Under the pieces are notes generated by a model, which had not been told where the DNA came from, did no database searches, and was given only the letters and a program-made list of their open reading frames with translations. A DNA stretch of 64,000 bases from Paraburkholderia hiiakae (GTDB lineage Bacteria > Pseudomonadota > Gammaproteobacteria > Burkholderiales > Burkholderiaceae), in NCBI RefSeq assembly GCF_904848665.1, contig NZ_CAJHCQ010000017.1, forward strand, positions 124,001-188,000, written 5' to 3'. The position numbers were made by a program, and so were the translations under genes. Position 1 is the stretch's first letter; every line of letters starts with the position of its first letter. This document shows positions 42,529 through 50,348 of this stretch, piece by piece.

Positions 42529-42870
42529 TGGCTTGCTGCGAGACGCATGCGCAGTCGTCCAGAGCCTGAGAGGTCGCTATGTCTCACATATTGCACAACT
42601 GGATATTCGTTGGCAGTACTGCCTACGACGAATACACCTTCGTTCCGTGGCTCAACAGGAACGTCTATCGCCGCACGGTGGATCTGAGTCGCGTTTGCCT
42701 GCTGTGAGTGTCCGAAGCGCTCTGCGCAAGCCGACCCGTCGATGCTTCCGTTAAATGGAAGATTCATTCCCGAGACTGCGGGATTCTCTTATCTACTGCA
42801 AGTGATTAATCTGGCCACGTTGTTTCCCCGGAGGCGTCGCCTCCCTCACCTTGGCTAGAGAGAGATTGAA
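42529..42870 (+). other. 342-base region between LysR gene and secreted peptide gene
   Basis: It contains one short open frame with a ribosome site (42579-42707, listed separately) and otherwise nothing recognisable. The promoter of the secreted peptide gene must lie near its end, around 42780-42860, where the sequence becomes A/T-rich. Confidence 0.35.
42579..42707 (+). CDS. Possible 42-residue small protein
   Basis: ATG at 42579 is preceded by GAGAGG at a good distance. The frame encodes MSHILHNWIFVGSTAYDEYT and ends in RTVDLSRVCLL, with several aromatic residues. No signal peptide, membrane helix or known family is visible. It is too short to separate from chance without conservation data; I give it low confidence. 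Confidence 0.25.
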   Translation: MSHILHNWIFVGSTAYDEYTFVPWLNRNVYRRTVDLSRVCLL

Positions 42871-43098
42871 ATGAAACTGCTTACTGCTGTCCTTTTTGCA
42901 TGTTCGCTGTCGGCTAGCTTCGCTGTCCACGCAGAACCGCTCGCGCCCGCACATGCGGATATCCAGCAATCGGCTCAGGCAGATACGCCGCGAGCGAATA
43001 GTTATCAGGCGCCGCACCGTCGGGCGATGACGCCGGCAAGGGACGCCAACACTTGTGTGGGCCCGGCGAGTTTCTGCAACCTGTTCTTCGGCAGTTAA
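42871..43098 (+). CDS. Small secreted protein with C-terminal cysteine pair
   Basis: A 75-residue protein with a clear Sec signal peptide (MKLLTAVLFACSLSASFAVHA, cleavage likely after VHA near residue 21). The mature part is 54 residues: a hydrophilic, disordered middle and a conserved-looking end NTCVGPASFCNLFFGS, with two cysteines six residues apart that could form a disulfide in the periplasm. A purine-rich ribosome site (GAGAGAGA) precedes the ATG. It resembles small uncharacterised periplasmic proteins that are common in Burkholderiaceae; I know no function. It converges on the MocR-type gene. Confidence 0.75.
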   Translation: MKLLTAVLFACSLSASFAVHAEPLAPAHADIQQSAQADTPRANSYQAPHRRAMTPARDANTCVGPASFCNLFFGS

Positions 43099-43133
43099 GG
43101 TTGCTATGGGTTGTCGCCGCGCGCATCGATTGA

Positions 43134-44555
43134 TCACGATCGAGAGCACACATCGGGATGAACGAGCAGTTCGCCGAGCGTGCGGATCGCCTCGTCGATG
43201 CGCTGCGACCACGGATGACCGTAATTGAGCCGGATGCAATTTTCGAAAGCATGCGACGCGGAAAAGAGCGGGCCGGGGGCGACGCTGATCCCGCGCTCGA
43301 TAGCGAGACGATGGAGCGCCATGGCGTCGATGGGCTCGCGGAAAGTGAGCCACAGAAAATATCCGCCCTCGGGCCGGGTGTACTGCGTGCGTTCAGGCAG
43401 CCACCGGCGGATCGCCTCGATCATCGCATCGCGTTGCGTTTGCATAGCCAGCCGGATCTTCTTCAGATGACGCTCGTAACCGCCGTGCTCCAGATAGTCG
43501 GCGATACCGGCCTGCGCGGGAATACTCGCCGAGATCGTCGTCATGAGCTTGAGACGTTGCACGCGCTCGGCGAAGCGCCCGGCGCTCGCCCAGCCCACGC
43601 GATAACCTGGCGCCAGGTTCTTCGAAAACGAGCCGCAATGCATAACGAGGCCGCGCCGGTCGAACGCAATCGCCGGCGGCGGATAGTTCGGCGCGTAGTG
43701 CAGCTCGCCATACACATCGTCTTCGATGAGCGGGACCTCGTGTTTCGCGAGCAGTTCGACTAGCGCTTCTTTCTTCGCCGCCGACAACGTGACGCCCGTG
43801 GGGTTCTGGAAGTTCGTCATGAACCAGCAGGCGCGGATGGGGTGCTTCTCCAGCGCTTGCGCCAGCGCGTCGAGGTCGAGCCCAGTGGCGGTATCCACGG
43901 GAATTTCGACCGCGCGCAGGCCAAGACGCTCGATCGCCTGAAGCGCCGCATAAAAGCCCGGCGACTCCACCGCGACGATATCGCCAGGCTGCGTGACCGC
44001 CATCAGACAAAGATTGAGCGCTTCCAGCGCGCCGTTCGTGATGATAATGTCCTCGGCCGGCTGCGAGATGCCAACGCGCATGTAGCGCAGCGCAATTTGC
44101 CGCCGCAGGTTCTCGTTGCCCGGCGGCAGATCGACCACCGTGCTCCACGGGCTCACGCTGCGCGCGGCCTGACCGAGCGATTTCGCCAACCGCGACAGTG
44201 GAAAGAGCAGCGGGGAAGGGAACGCGGAGCCGAGCGGCACGATGCCGGGGCGCTTGGCGGCGTCGAGCACCGAAAACACGAGTTCGCTGATATCGACGGT
44301 GGCGGTTTCGCCTGGCGTTGCGCGTGAATCGGCCTTGGCAGGTTTCGAGAGCGGCGCGACGTAGTAGCCCGAACGTTCTTCGGCGCGCACGAGGCCCCAC
44401 TGTTCGAGCACGTAGTAGGCACGTGCCGCCGTGGACTGGCTCACGCCGTGCTGCGCGATGATCTGCCTCAGTGACGGCATGCGAGAGCCCGGCTTCAGGT
44501 TGCCGGAGCGAATCTCGGCGGCCATGCTCTGCGCGAGGCGTTCATAGCGTGTCAT
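43134..44555 (-). CDS. MocR-type regulator: GntR HTH fused to aminotransferase fold
   Basis: Transcription factor with a GntR winged helix (MTRYERLAQSMAAEIRSGNL, SMPSLRQIIAQHGVSQSTAA-like helix, residues 1-75) and a fold-type I aminotransferase domain carrying the pyridoxal-phosphate lysine in HCGSFSKNLAPGYRVGWASA near residue 310. The domain also has TNFQNPTGVTLS and the phosphate loop NGALEAL. I set the start at 44555, where GGAAGAG stands upstream and the GntR fold begins; ATG 44582 and a TTG at 44642 are in-frame alternatives. Length is 473 residues, normal for MocR proteins. Such regulators sense PLP or PLP-amino adducts; the target is unknown. Confidence 0.9.
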   Translation of the reverse strand: MTRYERLAQSMAAEIRSGNLKPGSRMPSLRQIIAQHGVSQSTAARAYYVLEQWGLVRAEERSGYYVAPLSKPAKADSRATPGETATVDISELVFSVLDAAKRPGIVPLGSAFPSPLLFPLSRLAKSLGQAARSVSPWSTVVDLPPGNENLRRQIALRYMRVGISQPAEDIIITNGALEALNLCLMAVTQPGDIVAVESPGFYAALQAIERLGLRAVEIPVDTATGLDLDALAQALEKHPIRACWFMTNFQNPTGVTLSAAKKEALVELLAKHEVPLIEDDVYGELHYAPNYPPPAIAFDRRGLVMHCGSFSKNLAPGYRVGWASAGRFAERVQRLKLMTTISASIPAQAGIADYLEHGGYERHLKKIRLAMQTQRDAMIEAIRRWLPERTQYTRPEGGYFLWLTFREPIDAMALHRLAIERGISVAPGPLFSASHAFENCIRLNYGHPWSQRIDEAIRTLGELLVHPDVCSRS

Positions 44556-44774
44556 ACGTTCTGGCTCTTCCAATGCTGTCATGGGTCGACTCGTGCTTTT
44601 CTTGCGGCGTGCCGGAGCGGGATTCCGATCTGCTGCGCTCAATTATGCGTCGGCTGCTTCTATACGACCTGCCTGGGAGGGCGGATGATCGCGGCCAGTG
44701 CGCATCGCAGTCCGGGTCTGTTCTCCCGGGATGCGCCGGGATTACTGCGCGAGTGCCTGGATCATCACCTAAAC

Positions 44775-44797
44775 CCGCAGCGCTTGCGGCTCTTTTT
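44775..44797 (+). terminator. Intrinsic terminator, first of two upstream of DUF2970 gene
   Basis: Stem CCGCA/TGCGG (44775-44779 and 44785-44789), 5-base loop, then CTCTTTTT. No protein gene ends upstream of it on this strand. Confidence 0.55.
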
Positions 44798-44820
44798 GCC
44801 TGTAGCGTGGCAAGCCTTTC

Positions 44821-44855
44821 GCCCCGGTGCGCGAGTACCGGGGCGTTTCTTTATC
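44821..44855 (+). terminator. Intrinsic terminator, second of two upstream of DUF2970 gene
   Basis: Perfect 8-base stem GCCCCGGT/ACCGGGGC (44821-44828 and 44837-44844), 8-base loop, followed by gtttctttat. This is a strong Rho-independent terminator with no protein gene ending before it on the plus strand. Confidence 0.7.
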
Positions 44856-44956
44856 TGCAGTCGGGACTGCTGCTACTGCATCGCTCAGATTGTTCGCAAC
44901 TGCTGCTTTTTTTGCCCCCTGTGAAGTTCGAAGATGAATGCACGTAGTCGAACCCG

Positions 44957-45175
44957 ATGGAGCAGATGATGGAACTCATTCATATGGTGCGCATGGTGCT
45001 GTGGGGCTTCTTTGGCGTGCGCAAGAGCGCGTCGCACGAAGCCGACCTGGCGAATATCAACTTCAGTTGGCTCCCGTTCGTGGCCGTTGGGCTGGCCGCG
45101 TTGATTGGCGCTTGCATATTGGGTGTCGTGCTGCTGGTCGTGCACTCCACGGGCGCCACCGCGCAGGGGTTCTGA
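44957..45175 (+). CDS. DUF2970-family small membrane protein
   Basis: A 72-residue protein with the DUF2970 hallmark MVRMVLWGFFGVRKSASHEA followed by one membrane helix (about residues 38-62, WLPFVAVGLAALIGACILGV). The family is found mainly in betaproteobacteria and has no known function; the short cytoplasmic N-terminus with RK and the single helix suggest an inner-membrane accessory protein. ATG 44957 or the internal ATG at 44969 could be used. The candidate structured RNA lies upstream, and the MarR gene begins 90 bases downstream. Confidence 0.82.
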   Translation: MEQMMELIHMVRMVLWGFFGVRKSASHEADLANINFSWLPFVAVGLAALIGACILGVVLLVVHSTGATAQGF

Positions 45176-45215
45176 GCACCCTTCGCGTCAATTCGTGTCG
45201 GTGTCCCTGGTCGAG

Positions 45216-45259
45216 ATATGAAGGTTGTCTTTGCAGTTTACCTTCATATATTCTAGAAT
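45216..45259 (+). promoter_or_regulatory. Promoter with nested palindromes upstream of MarR gene
   Basis: Perfect inverted repeat ATATGAAGGT (45216-45225) / ACCTTCATAT (45240-45249), 14 bases apart, then the palindrome ATTCTAGAAT (45250-45259), ending 6 bases before the start codon. A plausible sigma-70 promoter TTGTCT (45225-45230), 16-base gap, TATATT (45247-45252) lies inside the repeats. This is the expected arrangement for MarR autorepression. Confidence 0.6.
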
Positions 45260-45265
45260 GCGGGG

Positions 45266-45718
45266 ATGACCGACCGCGCCAAAAGTCCCCCTCCCGACCT
45301 TGCCGCGTCGCTAGCCGGCGACCTGCGAGCGCTAGTCGGGCAACTGCGCCGCCGTTTTCGCGAGCAGGCGATCCTCGGCGACTTCACGCCGTCGCAGATG
45401 GCCGTGCTGCTGCGGCTGGAACGCGAGGGGCCGGCCACGGTGTCGAGTCTCGCGCGCGCGGAGGGCATGCGCCCGCAGTCGATGGGCACGCTCATCGCGC
45501 CGCTCGAGGCGGCGGGCCATATCAGCGGCGCGCCGGACCCCAATGACGGGCGCCAAACGCTCTGGTCGCTCACCCATGCCTTTCGCGAGTGGCTCAAGGA
45601 AGGGCGGGCCGCACGCCAGGACTGGCTCTCGCGCAGGATAGAGACGCGTCTTTCCGGCGCCGAGCAACAGCAGCTAGCCGCCGCAGTCGAACTGCTCAAG
45701 CGGCTCGTGGCCGACTGA
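45266..45718 (+). CDS. MarR-family transcriptional regulator
   Basis: A 150-residue winged-helix repressor. Helix 1 is preceded by a proline-rich lead; the DNA-binding part reads FTPSQMAVLLRLEREGPATV, then LARAEGMRPQSMGTLIAPLE and the wing PDPNDGRQTLWSL, where the D-x-R of the MarR wing is present (PNDGR). The dimerisation helices at the end contain LSGAEQQQLAAAVELLKRLV. It is followed 14 bases later by an MFS gene, so it probably represses its own operon through the palindromes just upstream. The inducer is likely a small aromatic or drug-like molecule, by analogy with the family. Confidence 0.93.
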   Translation: MTDRAKSPPPDLAASLAGDLRALVGQLRRRFREQAILGDFTPSQMAVLLRLEREGPATVSSLARAEGMRPQSMGTLIAPLEAAGHISGAPDPNDGRQTLWSLTHAFREWLKEGRAARQDWLSRRIETRLSGAEQQQLAAAVELLKRLVAD

Positions 45719-45732
45719 GGCGAGGCGGTCAC

Positions 45733-46962
45733 ATGGGCGCTCCAGCTTCGGGGTTCTTTCGTTCGCTCAAGAGCTACAACTATCGCGTGTGGTCGGCGGG
45801 CGCGCTCGTCTCGAACGTCGGCACGTGGATGCAGCGCACGGCGCAAGACTGGCTCGTCCTTACCGGCCTCACGCATCACAGCGCGGCCGCGGTGGGCATC
45901 GTGATGGGCTTGCAGTTCGGACCGCAAATGCTGTTCATGCCCTGGTCGGGGTTCGCCGCCGACCACTTCGACCAGCGCAAGCTGCTGATGGTCACGCAGG
46001 CGCTGCTCGGCGCGCTTGCCATTGCACTGGGCGTGCTCACGGCAACGGGGCTCGTGCACCTTTGGCACGTGTACGTGTTCGCTTTCCTGTTCGGCTGCAC
46101 GACGGCATTCGATTCGCCGGTGCGGCAAACCTTCGTCTCGGAGCTGGTCGGCGACGCCGATCTATCCAACGCCGTTGCGCTCAATTCCACCTCGTTCAAC
46201 GCCGCACGCATGATCGGGCCGGCGGTGGCGGGGCTCGTCATTGCTTCGGTGGGTGTGGGCTGGGCCTTCCTGCTCAACGGCCTTTCGTTCGTCGCCGTGC
46301 TGATCTCGCTGACGCGTCTGCGCGTGGACGAGTTGCGTTCAGCGAAGCACAAGCAGCCCGCGAAGGGCGGCATTGCCGCGGGATTCCGCTACGTGTGGGC
46401 GCGTCCCGACCTGCGGGCTATCCTCGTCATGCTGTTCCTGATCGGCACCTTCGGGCTGAACTTCCCGATCTTCATCTCGACCATGGCCGTGAACGTCTTC
46501 CACGCCGACGCGGGACGCTACGGACTCCTTTCTTCCATGATGGCGGTGGGCACCATGAGCGGCGCCTTCTTCGGCGCGGGGCGCAGCCATCCGCGTTTCG
46601 TCTCGCTGTTGTTCGCGGCGGCGGCGTTCGGGGTGGGATGCGTGCTGGCGTCCGTTGCGCCCGGCTACTGGTGGTTCGGCGGCGCGCTCGTGATGATCGG
46701 CATTGCGGCGCTCACGTTCACCACCGAAACCAACAGCCTCATGCAGCTTTCCACGGAGCCTGGCATGCGCGGGCGCGTGCTGGCGATCCGCCTGGCCGTG
46801 GCGCTGGGCGGCACGCCCATCGGCGCGCCGATCGTGGGATGGATCGCCGACCACTGGGGGCCGCGCTGGGCCTTGCTGGTGGGCGCGGCTTCTGGCTTCG
46901 CGGCCGCCATTGTCGCGGCCCGCACGCTCGCGCGGCGGGCGCACGGCCACGAGAAGTCGTAA
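45733..46962 (+). CDS. MFS transporter, MarR-linked (EntS/DHA3-like)
   Basis: A 409-residue 12-helix permease starting MGAPASGFFRSLKSYNYRVW at ATG 45733, with GAGGCGG upstream; the frame runs back to 45589 inside marR. The start resembles the MFS_3 / enterobactin-exporter-like branch (VSNVGTWMQRTAQDWLVL, then motif A as SGFAADHFDQRKLLMV). Other conserved spots are FDSPVRQTFVSELVG and LNSTSFNAARMIGPAVAG. It is co-transcribed with MarR (14-base gap), so a drug-type exporter is likely. It ends 12 bases from the convergent GudP-like gene, with a hairpin between. Confidence 0.92.
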   Translation: MGAPASGFFRSLKSYNYRVWSAGALVSNVGTWMQRTAQDWLVLTGLTHHSAAAVGIVMGLQFGPQMLFMPWSGFAADHFDQRKLLMVTQALLGALAIALGVLTATGLVHLWHVYVFAFLFGCTTAFDSPVRQTFVSELVGDADLSNAVALNSTSFNAARMIGPAVAGLVIASVGVGWAFLLNGLSFVAVLISLTRLRVDELRSAKHKQPAKGGIAAGFRYVWARPDLRAILVMLFLIGTFGLNFPIFISTMAVNVFHADAGRYGLLSSMMAVGTMSGAFFGAGRSHPRFVSLLFAAAAFGVGCVLASVAPGYWWFGGALVMIGIAALTFTTETNSLMQLSTEPGMRGRVLAIRLAVALGGTPIGAPIVGWIADHWGPRWALLVGAASGFAAAIVAARTLARRAHGHEKS

Positions 46963-46965
46963 CGT

Positions 46966-46983
46966 GCCGCCGCTTCAGGCGGC
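46966..46983. terminator. Hairpin between convergent MFS genes
   Basis: GCCGCC (46966-46971), loop GCTTCA, GGCGGC (46978-46983), overlapping the stop codon of the GudP-like gene and 3 bases after the stop of the MarR-linked MFS gene. It could serve both strands; there is no clear T-run. Confidence 0.4.
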
Positions 46984-48321
46984 CTTCAACTCCACGCGCT
47001 TGATGTCTTTCACGATCACGAGATAGCTGATCACCGTGATGAGCGCGTTGACACCGACGAAGGCGAGCGCGCCGTTGAACGAGCCGGTTTCCGCCACAAG
47101 ATAGCCGATCACGATCGGCGTGACGATGCCGGCAACATTGCCGAACATGTTGAAGATCGAACCCGAGAGGCCGATGGCTTCGCGCGGCGCGGTATCGGCG
47201 ATCACGGCCCAGCCGAGCGCGCCCAGACCCTTGCCGAAGAATGCGAGCGACATGAGCGCGACTACGATCCAGTCGCTGTTCACATAGTTGCAGCCGATGA
47301 TGCACGACGAGAGCACCATGCCGCCGACGATGGGCACCTTGCGCGCCACGGTCAGCGAGCGGCCCGAGCGGATGAGCGCGTCCGAAGCCACGCCGCCCAG
47401 CACGCCGCCCAGGAAGCCGCAGATGGCGGGCAGCGAAGCGATGAGCCCCGCCTGCAGGATAGTCATGTGGCGCGCCTGCACGAGGTAGATCGGGAACCAC
47501 GTGAGGAAGAAGTACGTGAGCACGTTGATGCAGTACTGCGCGAGGTAGATGCCCAGCAGCATGCGGTTGCCGAGCAGCTGGCGGATGACCGCCCAGTTCG
47601 CGCCCTTGCGTTCTTTACGTGCCGCGCGTTGATGCCCGTTCACGATGCCGCCGCCCGCCTCGATGTATTCGAGCTCTTGCTGGTTCACGCCCGGATGATC
47701 GGCCGGGTTCTTCATGAACTTGATCCACGCAAAGGCGAGCACGAGGCCGCCCACACCCATCACGATATACACGTGATGCCAGCCATACGCGTGCGTGAGC
47801 CACGCCATCAGCGGCGTGAACACCACCGCCGCGAAATACTGCGCTGAATTGAAGATGGCCGAGGCCGTGCCGCGCTCCTTCGCCGGGAACCAGCTCGCCA
47901 CCACTTTCGCGTTGGCGGGGAAGGCGGGCGCTTCGGCCGCGCCCATCGCGAAGCGCAGTGCGAAAAGGCCCGCGATGGCGGCGCCCGCGCTGCCGAAGAG
48001 GCCAATCGAACTTTGCAGCAGCGTAAAGAGCGACCACAGGAAGATGCTGCCCGCGTACACGCGGCGCGCGCCGAAACGGTCGAGCACCCAGCCCGCAGGG
48101 ATCTGCGCGAGCACATAGGCCCAGCTGAACGCCGAGAAGATGTAGCCCATGTGGATGGCATCGAGACCGAACTCGGTGCGCATGGCCGAACCCGTGACCG
48201 AGAGCGTGGCGCGGTCCGCGTAGTTGAGCGTGGTGATGATGAAGATCAGCGAGAGAATCAGATAGCGCACTTTGGTGCGCCTGGCGACATCGGACTGCGT
48301 GGCGGTGCGGCTCAACGACAT
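46975..48321 (-). CDS. MFS anion:cation symporter, GudP-like sugar-acid transporter
   Basis: A 448-residue 12-helix permease of the ACS branch. TM1 has TTLNYADRATLSVTGSAM, then HMGYIFSAFSWAYVLAQIPA and motif A-like WVLDRFGARRVYAGS, closely resembling glucarate/galactarate (GudP/GarP) and galactonate permeases. The central loop is hydrophilic (about residues 200-235). It probably imports hexarates or related sugar acids, but no dehydratase or aldolase genes are adjacent, so the substrate is only inferred. The upstream region holds repeats of GTTGTCAG and a GntR-like palindrome. Confidence 0.9.
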   Translation of the reverse strand: MSLSRTATQSDVARRTKVRYLILSLIFIITTLNYADRATLSVTGSAMRTEFGLDAIHMGYIFSAFSWAYVLAQIPAGWVLDRFGARRVYAGSIFLWSLFTLLQSSIGLFGSAGAAIAGLFALRFAMGAAEAPAFPANAKVVASWFPAKERGTASAIFNSAQYFAAVVFTPLMAWLTHAYGWHHVYIVMGVGGLVLAFAWIKFMKNPADHPGVNQQELEYIEAGGGIVNGHQRAARKERKGANWAVIRQLLGNRMLLGIYLAQYCINVLTYFFLTWFPIYLVQARHMTILQAGLIASLPAICGFLGGVLGGVASDALIRSGRSLTVARKVPIVGGMVLSSCIIGCNYVNSDWIVVALMSLAFFGKGLGALGWAVIADTAPREAIGLSGSIFNMFGNVAGIVTPIVIGYLVAETGSFNGALAFVGVNALITVISYLVIVKDIKRVELKAA

Positions 48322-48735
48322 GTGGATCGACCTCTATCGTGCGCGAGACACAGGCCGCGTGGGTAACGAAGGGCCCGGATCTGCTGTCTCCATACGGCGC
48401 GCCTCATGCGCGCCGCATCTCCTTACGCAAGAACGCGCCTGACTCGCGTCAAGCGCGTTCCGTTCGCGGACCTGTTCGGCTTGTTCAGCCAGTTGTCAGC
48501 AAGTTGTTTGACATCAACGCTGGTTGTCAGAGCCAATCGTACAACGCCCAGGAAGCCGAAGCAACCGGACCGTGCGCCTCTTGAGTTGGCCTAAGGGTAA
48601 ACTCGAATTTCAGGATAGTCACGTGATTGTGGGATGATGCGGCCAAGTTGTTGGACAACATGGCGGGCGCACCCTCAAGACTCCGGCGTTTGAGCCGTAA
48701 AGAAGAACACCATGGAAACCGGGGATTGAAGCAAC
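48322..48735. other. 414-base divergent region with repeats and a palindrome
   Basis: No gene. GTTGTCAG occurs at 48492-48499 and 48533-48540. A perfect inverted repeat GTTGT-tgg-ACAAC lies at 48647-48659, 77 bases before the chemoreceptor start, and fits the GntR-type operator pattern TNGTNNNACNA. No GntR gene is close by. Confidence 0.45.
48647..48659. promoter_or_regulatory. GntR-type operator-like palindrome
   Basis: GTTGT (48647-48651), TGG, ACAAC (48655-48659). It matches the consensus recognised by many FadR/GntR-family repressors and lies between the divergent sugar-acid permease and the chemoreceptor. Confidence 0.4.
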
Positions 48736-50295
48736 ATGCGCAACACGACGGTACGAGCCAGCCTCCTTGCAGTGCTGGTGATCTTTGGCGTGATGATCCT
48801 GATTGGCGGCTTCGCGGGCGTGGTCTCGCTCCGGGAGTCGAACTCCAGCGCCCAACGCCTGCACGATATCGCGCGTCAGATCATTCTGGTCAACGACGCC
48901 TACAAGGACACCACGCGCACGCGCTCGGCGCTCGTACGCGGCTATAGCGCACTCAAGGAACGCAACGACACCGCCACGCGCGACTCCGCGCTGAACAGCG
49001 CGGCCCATAGCTTCGAGCTTTCGGCGAGTGAGACGCAGGCGTTCGCCAACGCCCCGGCGTTCGATGGCATGGACGCGGATCTCAAGCGTCAGTTGCTCGA
49101 CTCCGCTGCGCAACTTTCCAGCACACTCACGCGCGCCACCGACGCGCTGCGCAATGGCGACACCGCCGCTTACGTGGCGGTCAACGACACCGACATCACC
49201 GCCGCGGGCGCGGCGTATTCCGTGAACGTGGAGAAGTTCCAGAAGCTCGCCAACGCGCTCGCCGAGGCAACGCTCGATGACGGCAATGCGCGCTATGCGT
49301 GGATCGTGAGTCTCGTGGGCGTGGGCGTGGCGATCGCGCTGGCGCTTGTCGTCGTGACGCATTTCGCCTTGCAGCGCATCGTGTCGCGCCCGCTCGCCGA
49401 AGCCGCGGCGGTGCTCGACCGCATCGCGTCGAACGATCTCACGGTGCGCGTGCCCGAAGCGGGCCGCAACGAAATTGGCCTGCTGTTCGCGGCCATGCGC
49501 CGGATGCAGGCGGGTCTCTCGCGCACCGTGGCCGGCGTGCGCGACAGTTGCGACGCGATCCACACGGCCGCGCGCGAGATCGCGGCGGGCAATCTCGATC
49601 TGTCGAGCCGTACGGAAGAGCAGTCGGCTTCGCTCGAAGAAACCGCCGCGAGCATGGAAGAACTCACCTCCACCGTGAAGCAGAACTCCGCGAACGCTTC
49701 CGAAGCCAGTACGCTCGCAACAGGCGCGGCCGATCTCGCGCAGCGCGGCGGCGACGTGGTGGGACGCGCCGTGCAGACGATGCAGGACATCAGCGCCAGC
49801 TCGCAGAAGATTGCCGAGATCACCAGCATGATCGACAGCATCGCGTTCCAGACGAATATTCTCGCGCTCAACGCCGCCGTGGAATCGGCGCGCGCCGGTG
49901 AGCAAGGCCGAGGCTTCGCCGTGGTCGCGGGCGAGGTGCGAACGCTCGCGCAACGCAGCGCCGGCGCCGCGCGCGAGATCAAGGAACTGATCGGCGCTTC
50001 GATGGAAGACGTGCGTAACGGCAACGCGCTCGTTGCGCAAGCAGGCGAGGCGATGAACGAGATCGTGAACTCGGTGCGCAACGTTGCCACCATCATGGCC
50101 GAGATCACCACGGCTACCGCCGAGCAGAGCACCGGTATTCAGCAGGTGGGCATGGCGGTGAGCCAGATGGATCAGGTCACCCAGCAGAACGCCGCGCTCG
50201 TGGAGCAGGCGGCCGCCGCTGCGAGCGCACTGGAGCACCAGGCGCAATCGATGAAGGAAGCGGTTTCGGTGTTTCGCGTTGCCGCGATGGCGTGA
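48736..50295 (+). CDS. Methyl-accepting chemotaxis protein
   Basis: A 519-residue transmembrane chemoreceptor. TM1 at about residues 8-31 (LLAVLVIFGVMILIGGFAGV), a periplasmic four-helix-bundle ligand domain of about 155 residues (Tar-like), TM2 at about 187-210, a HAMP linker (RIVSRPLAEAAAVLDRIASN), then the cytoplasmic coiled coil with methylation-helix sequence SSRTEEQSASLEETAASMEE and the hairpin tip IDSIAFQTNILALNAAVESA and RAGEQGRGFAVVAGEVRTLA. There is no C-terminal NWETF-type pentapeptide for CheR/CheB docking. It is divergent from the sugar-acid permease and upstream of an exported lactonase, so sugar-derived attractants are plausible, by context only. Confidence 0.94.
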   Translation: MRNTTVRASLLAVLVIFGVMILIGGFAGVVSLRESNSSAQRLHDIARQIILVNDAYKDTTRTRSALVRGYSALKERNDTATRDSALNSAAHSFELSASETQAFANAPAFDGMDADLKRQLLDSAAQLSSTLTRATDALRNGDTAAYVAVNDTDITAAGAAYSVNVEKFQKLANALAEATLDDGNARYAWIVSLVGVGVAIALALVVVTHFALQRIVSRPLAEAAAVLDRIASNDLTVRVPEAGRNEIGLLFAAMRRMQAGLSRTVAGVRDSCDAIHTAAREIAAGNLDLSSRTEEQSASLEETAASMEELTSTVKQNSANASEASTLATGAADLAQRGGDVVGRAVQTMQDISASSQKIAEITSMIDSIAFQTNILALNAAVESARAGEQGRGFAVVAGEVRTLAQRSAGAAREIKELIGASMEDVRNGNALVAQAGEAMNEIVNSVRNVATIMAEITTATAEQSTGIQQVGMAVSQMDQVTQQNAALVEQAAAAASALEHQAQSMKEAVSVFRVAAMA

Positions 50296-50348
50296 AGACA
50301 GTCAGGCGCGAATCTAATCAATATAACTAACAAACTGGAAGAAAGTCG

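Larger units (their letters stand above)
44684..44855 (+). ncRNA. Candidate structured RNA or leader with two terminators
   Basis: Between the divergent MocR and DUF2970 genes the plus strand can fold into nested helices: GATGATC/GATCATC (44684-44690 with 44760-44766), GCGCAT/ATGCGC (44700-44705 with 44731-44736) and CCGGG/CCCGG (44712-44716 with 44725-44729). A competing pair CGCAGT/ACTGCG (44706-44711 with 44744-44749) is possible. Two terminator-like hairpins follow. No open reading frame explains terminators here. It could be a small RNA gene or a regulatory leader for the DUF2970 gene at 44957. It matches no RNA family I can recognise by eye. Confidence 0.4.

Noticed and set aside
42793-43353. 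186-codon minus-strand frame across the secreted peptide gene
   Set aside because: Arg/His-rich shadow of the plus-strand peptide and MocR genes, with no ribosome site or domain.
44471-44947. 158-codon plus-strand frame across the MocR start and the candidate RNA
   Set aside because: It runs through two terminator hairpins and antisense to the MocR HTH, so it is not a credible protein.
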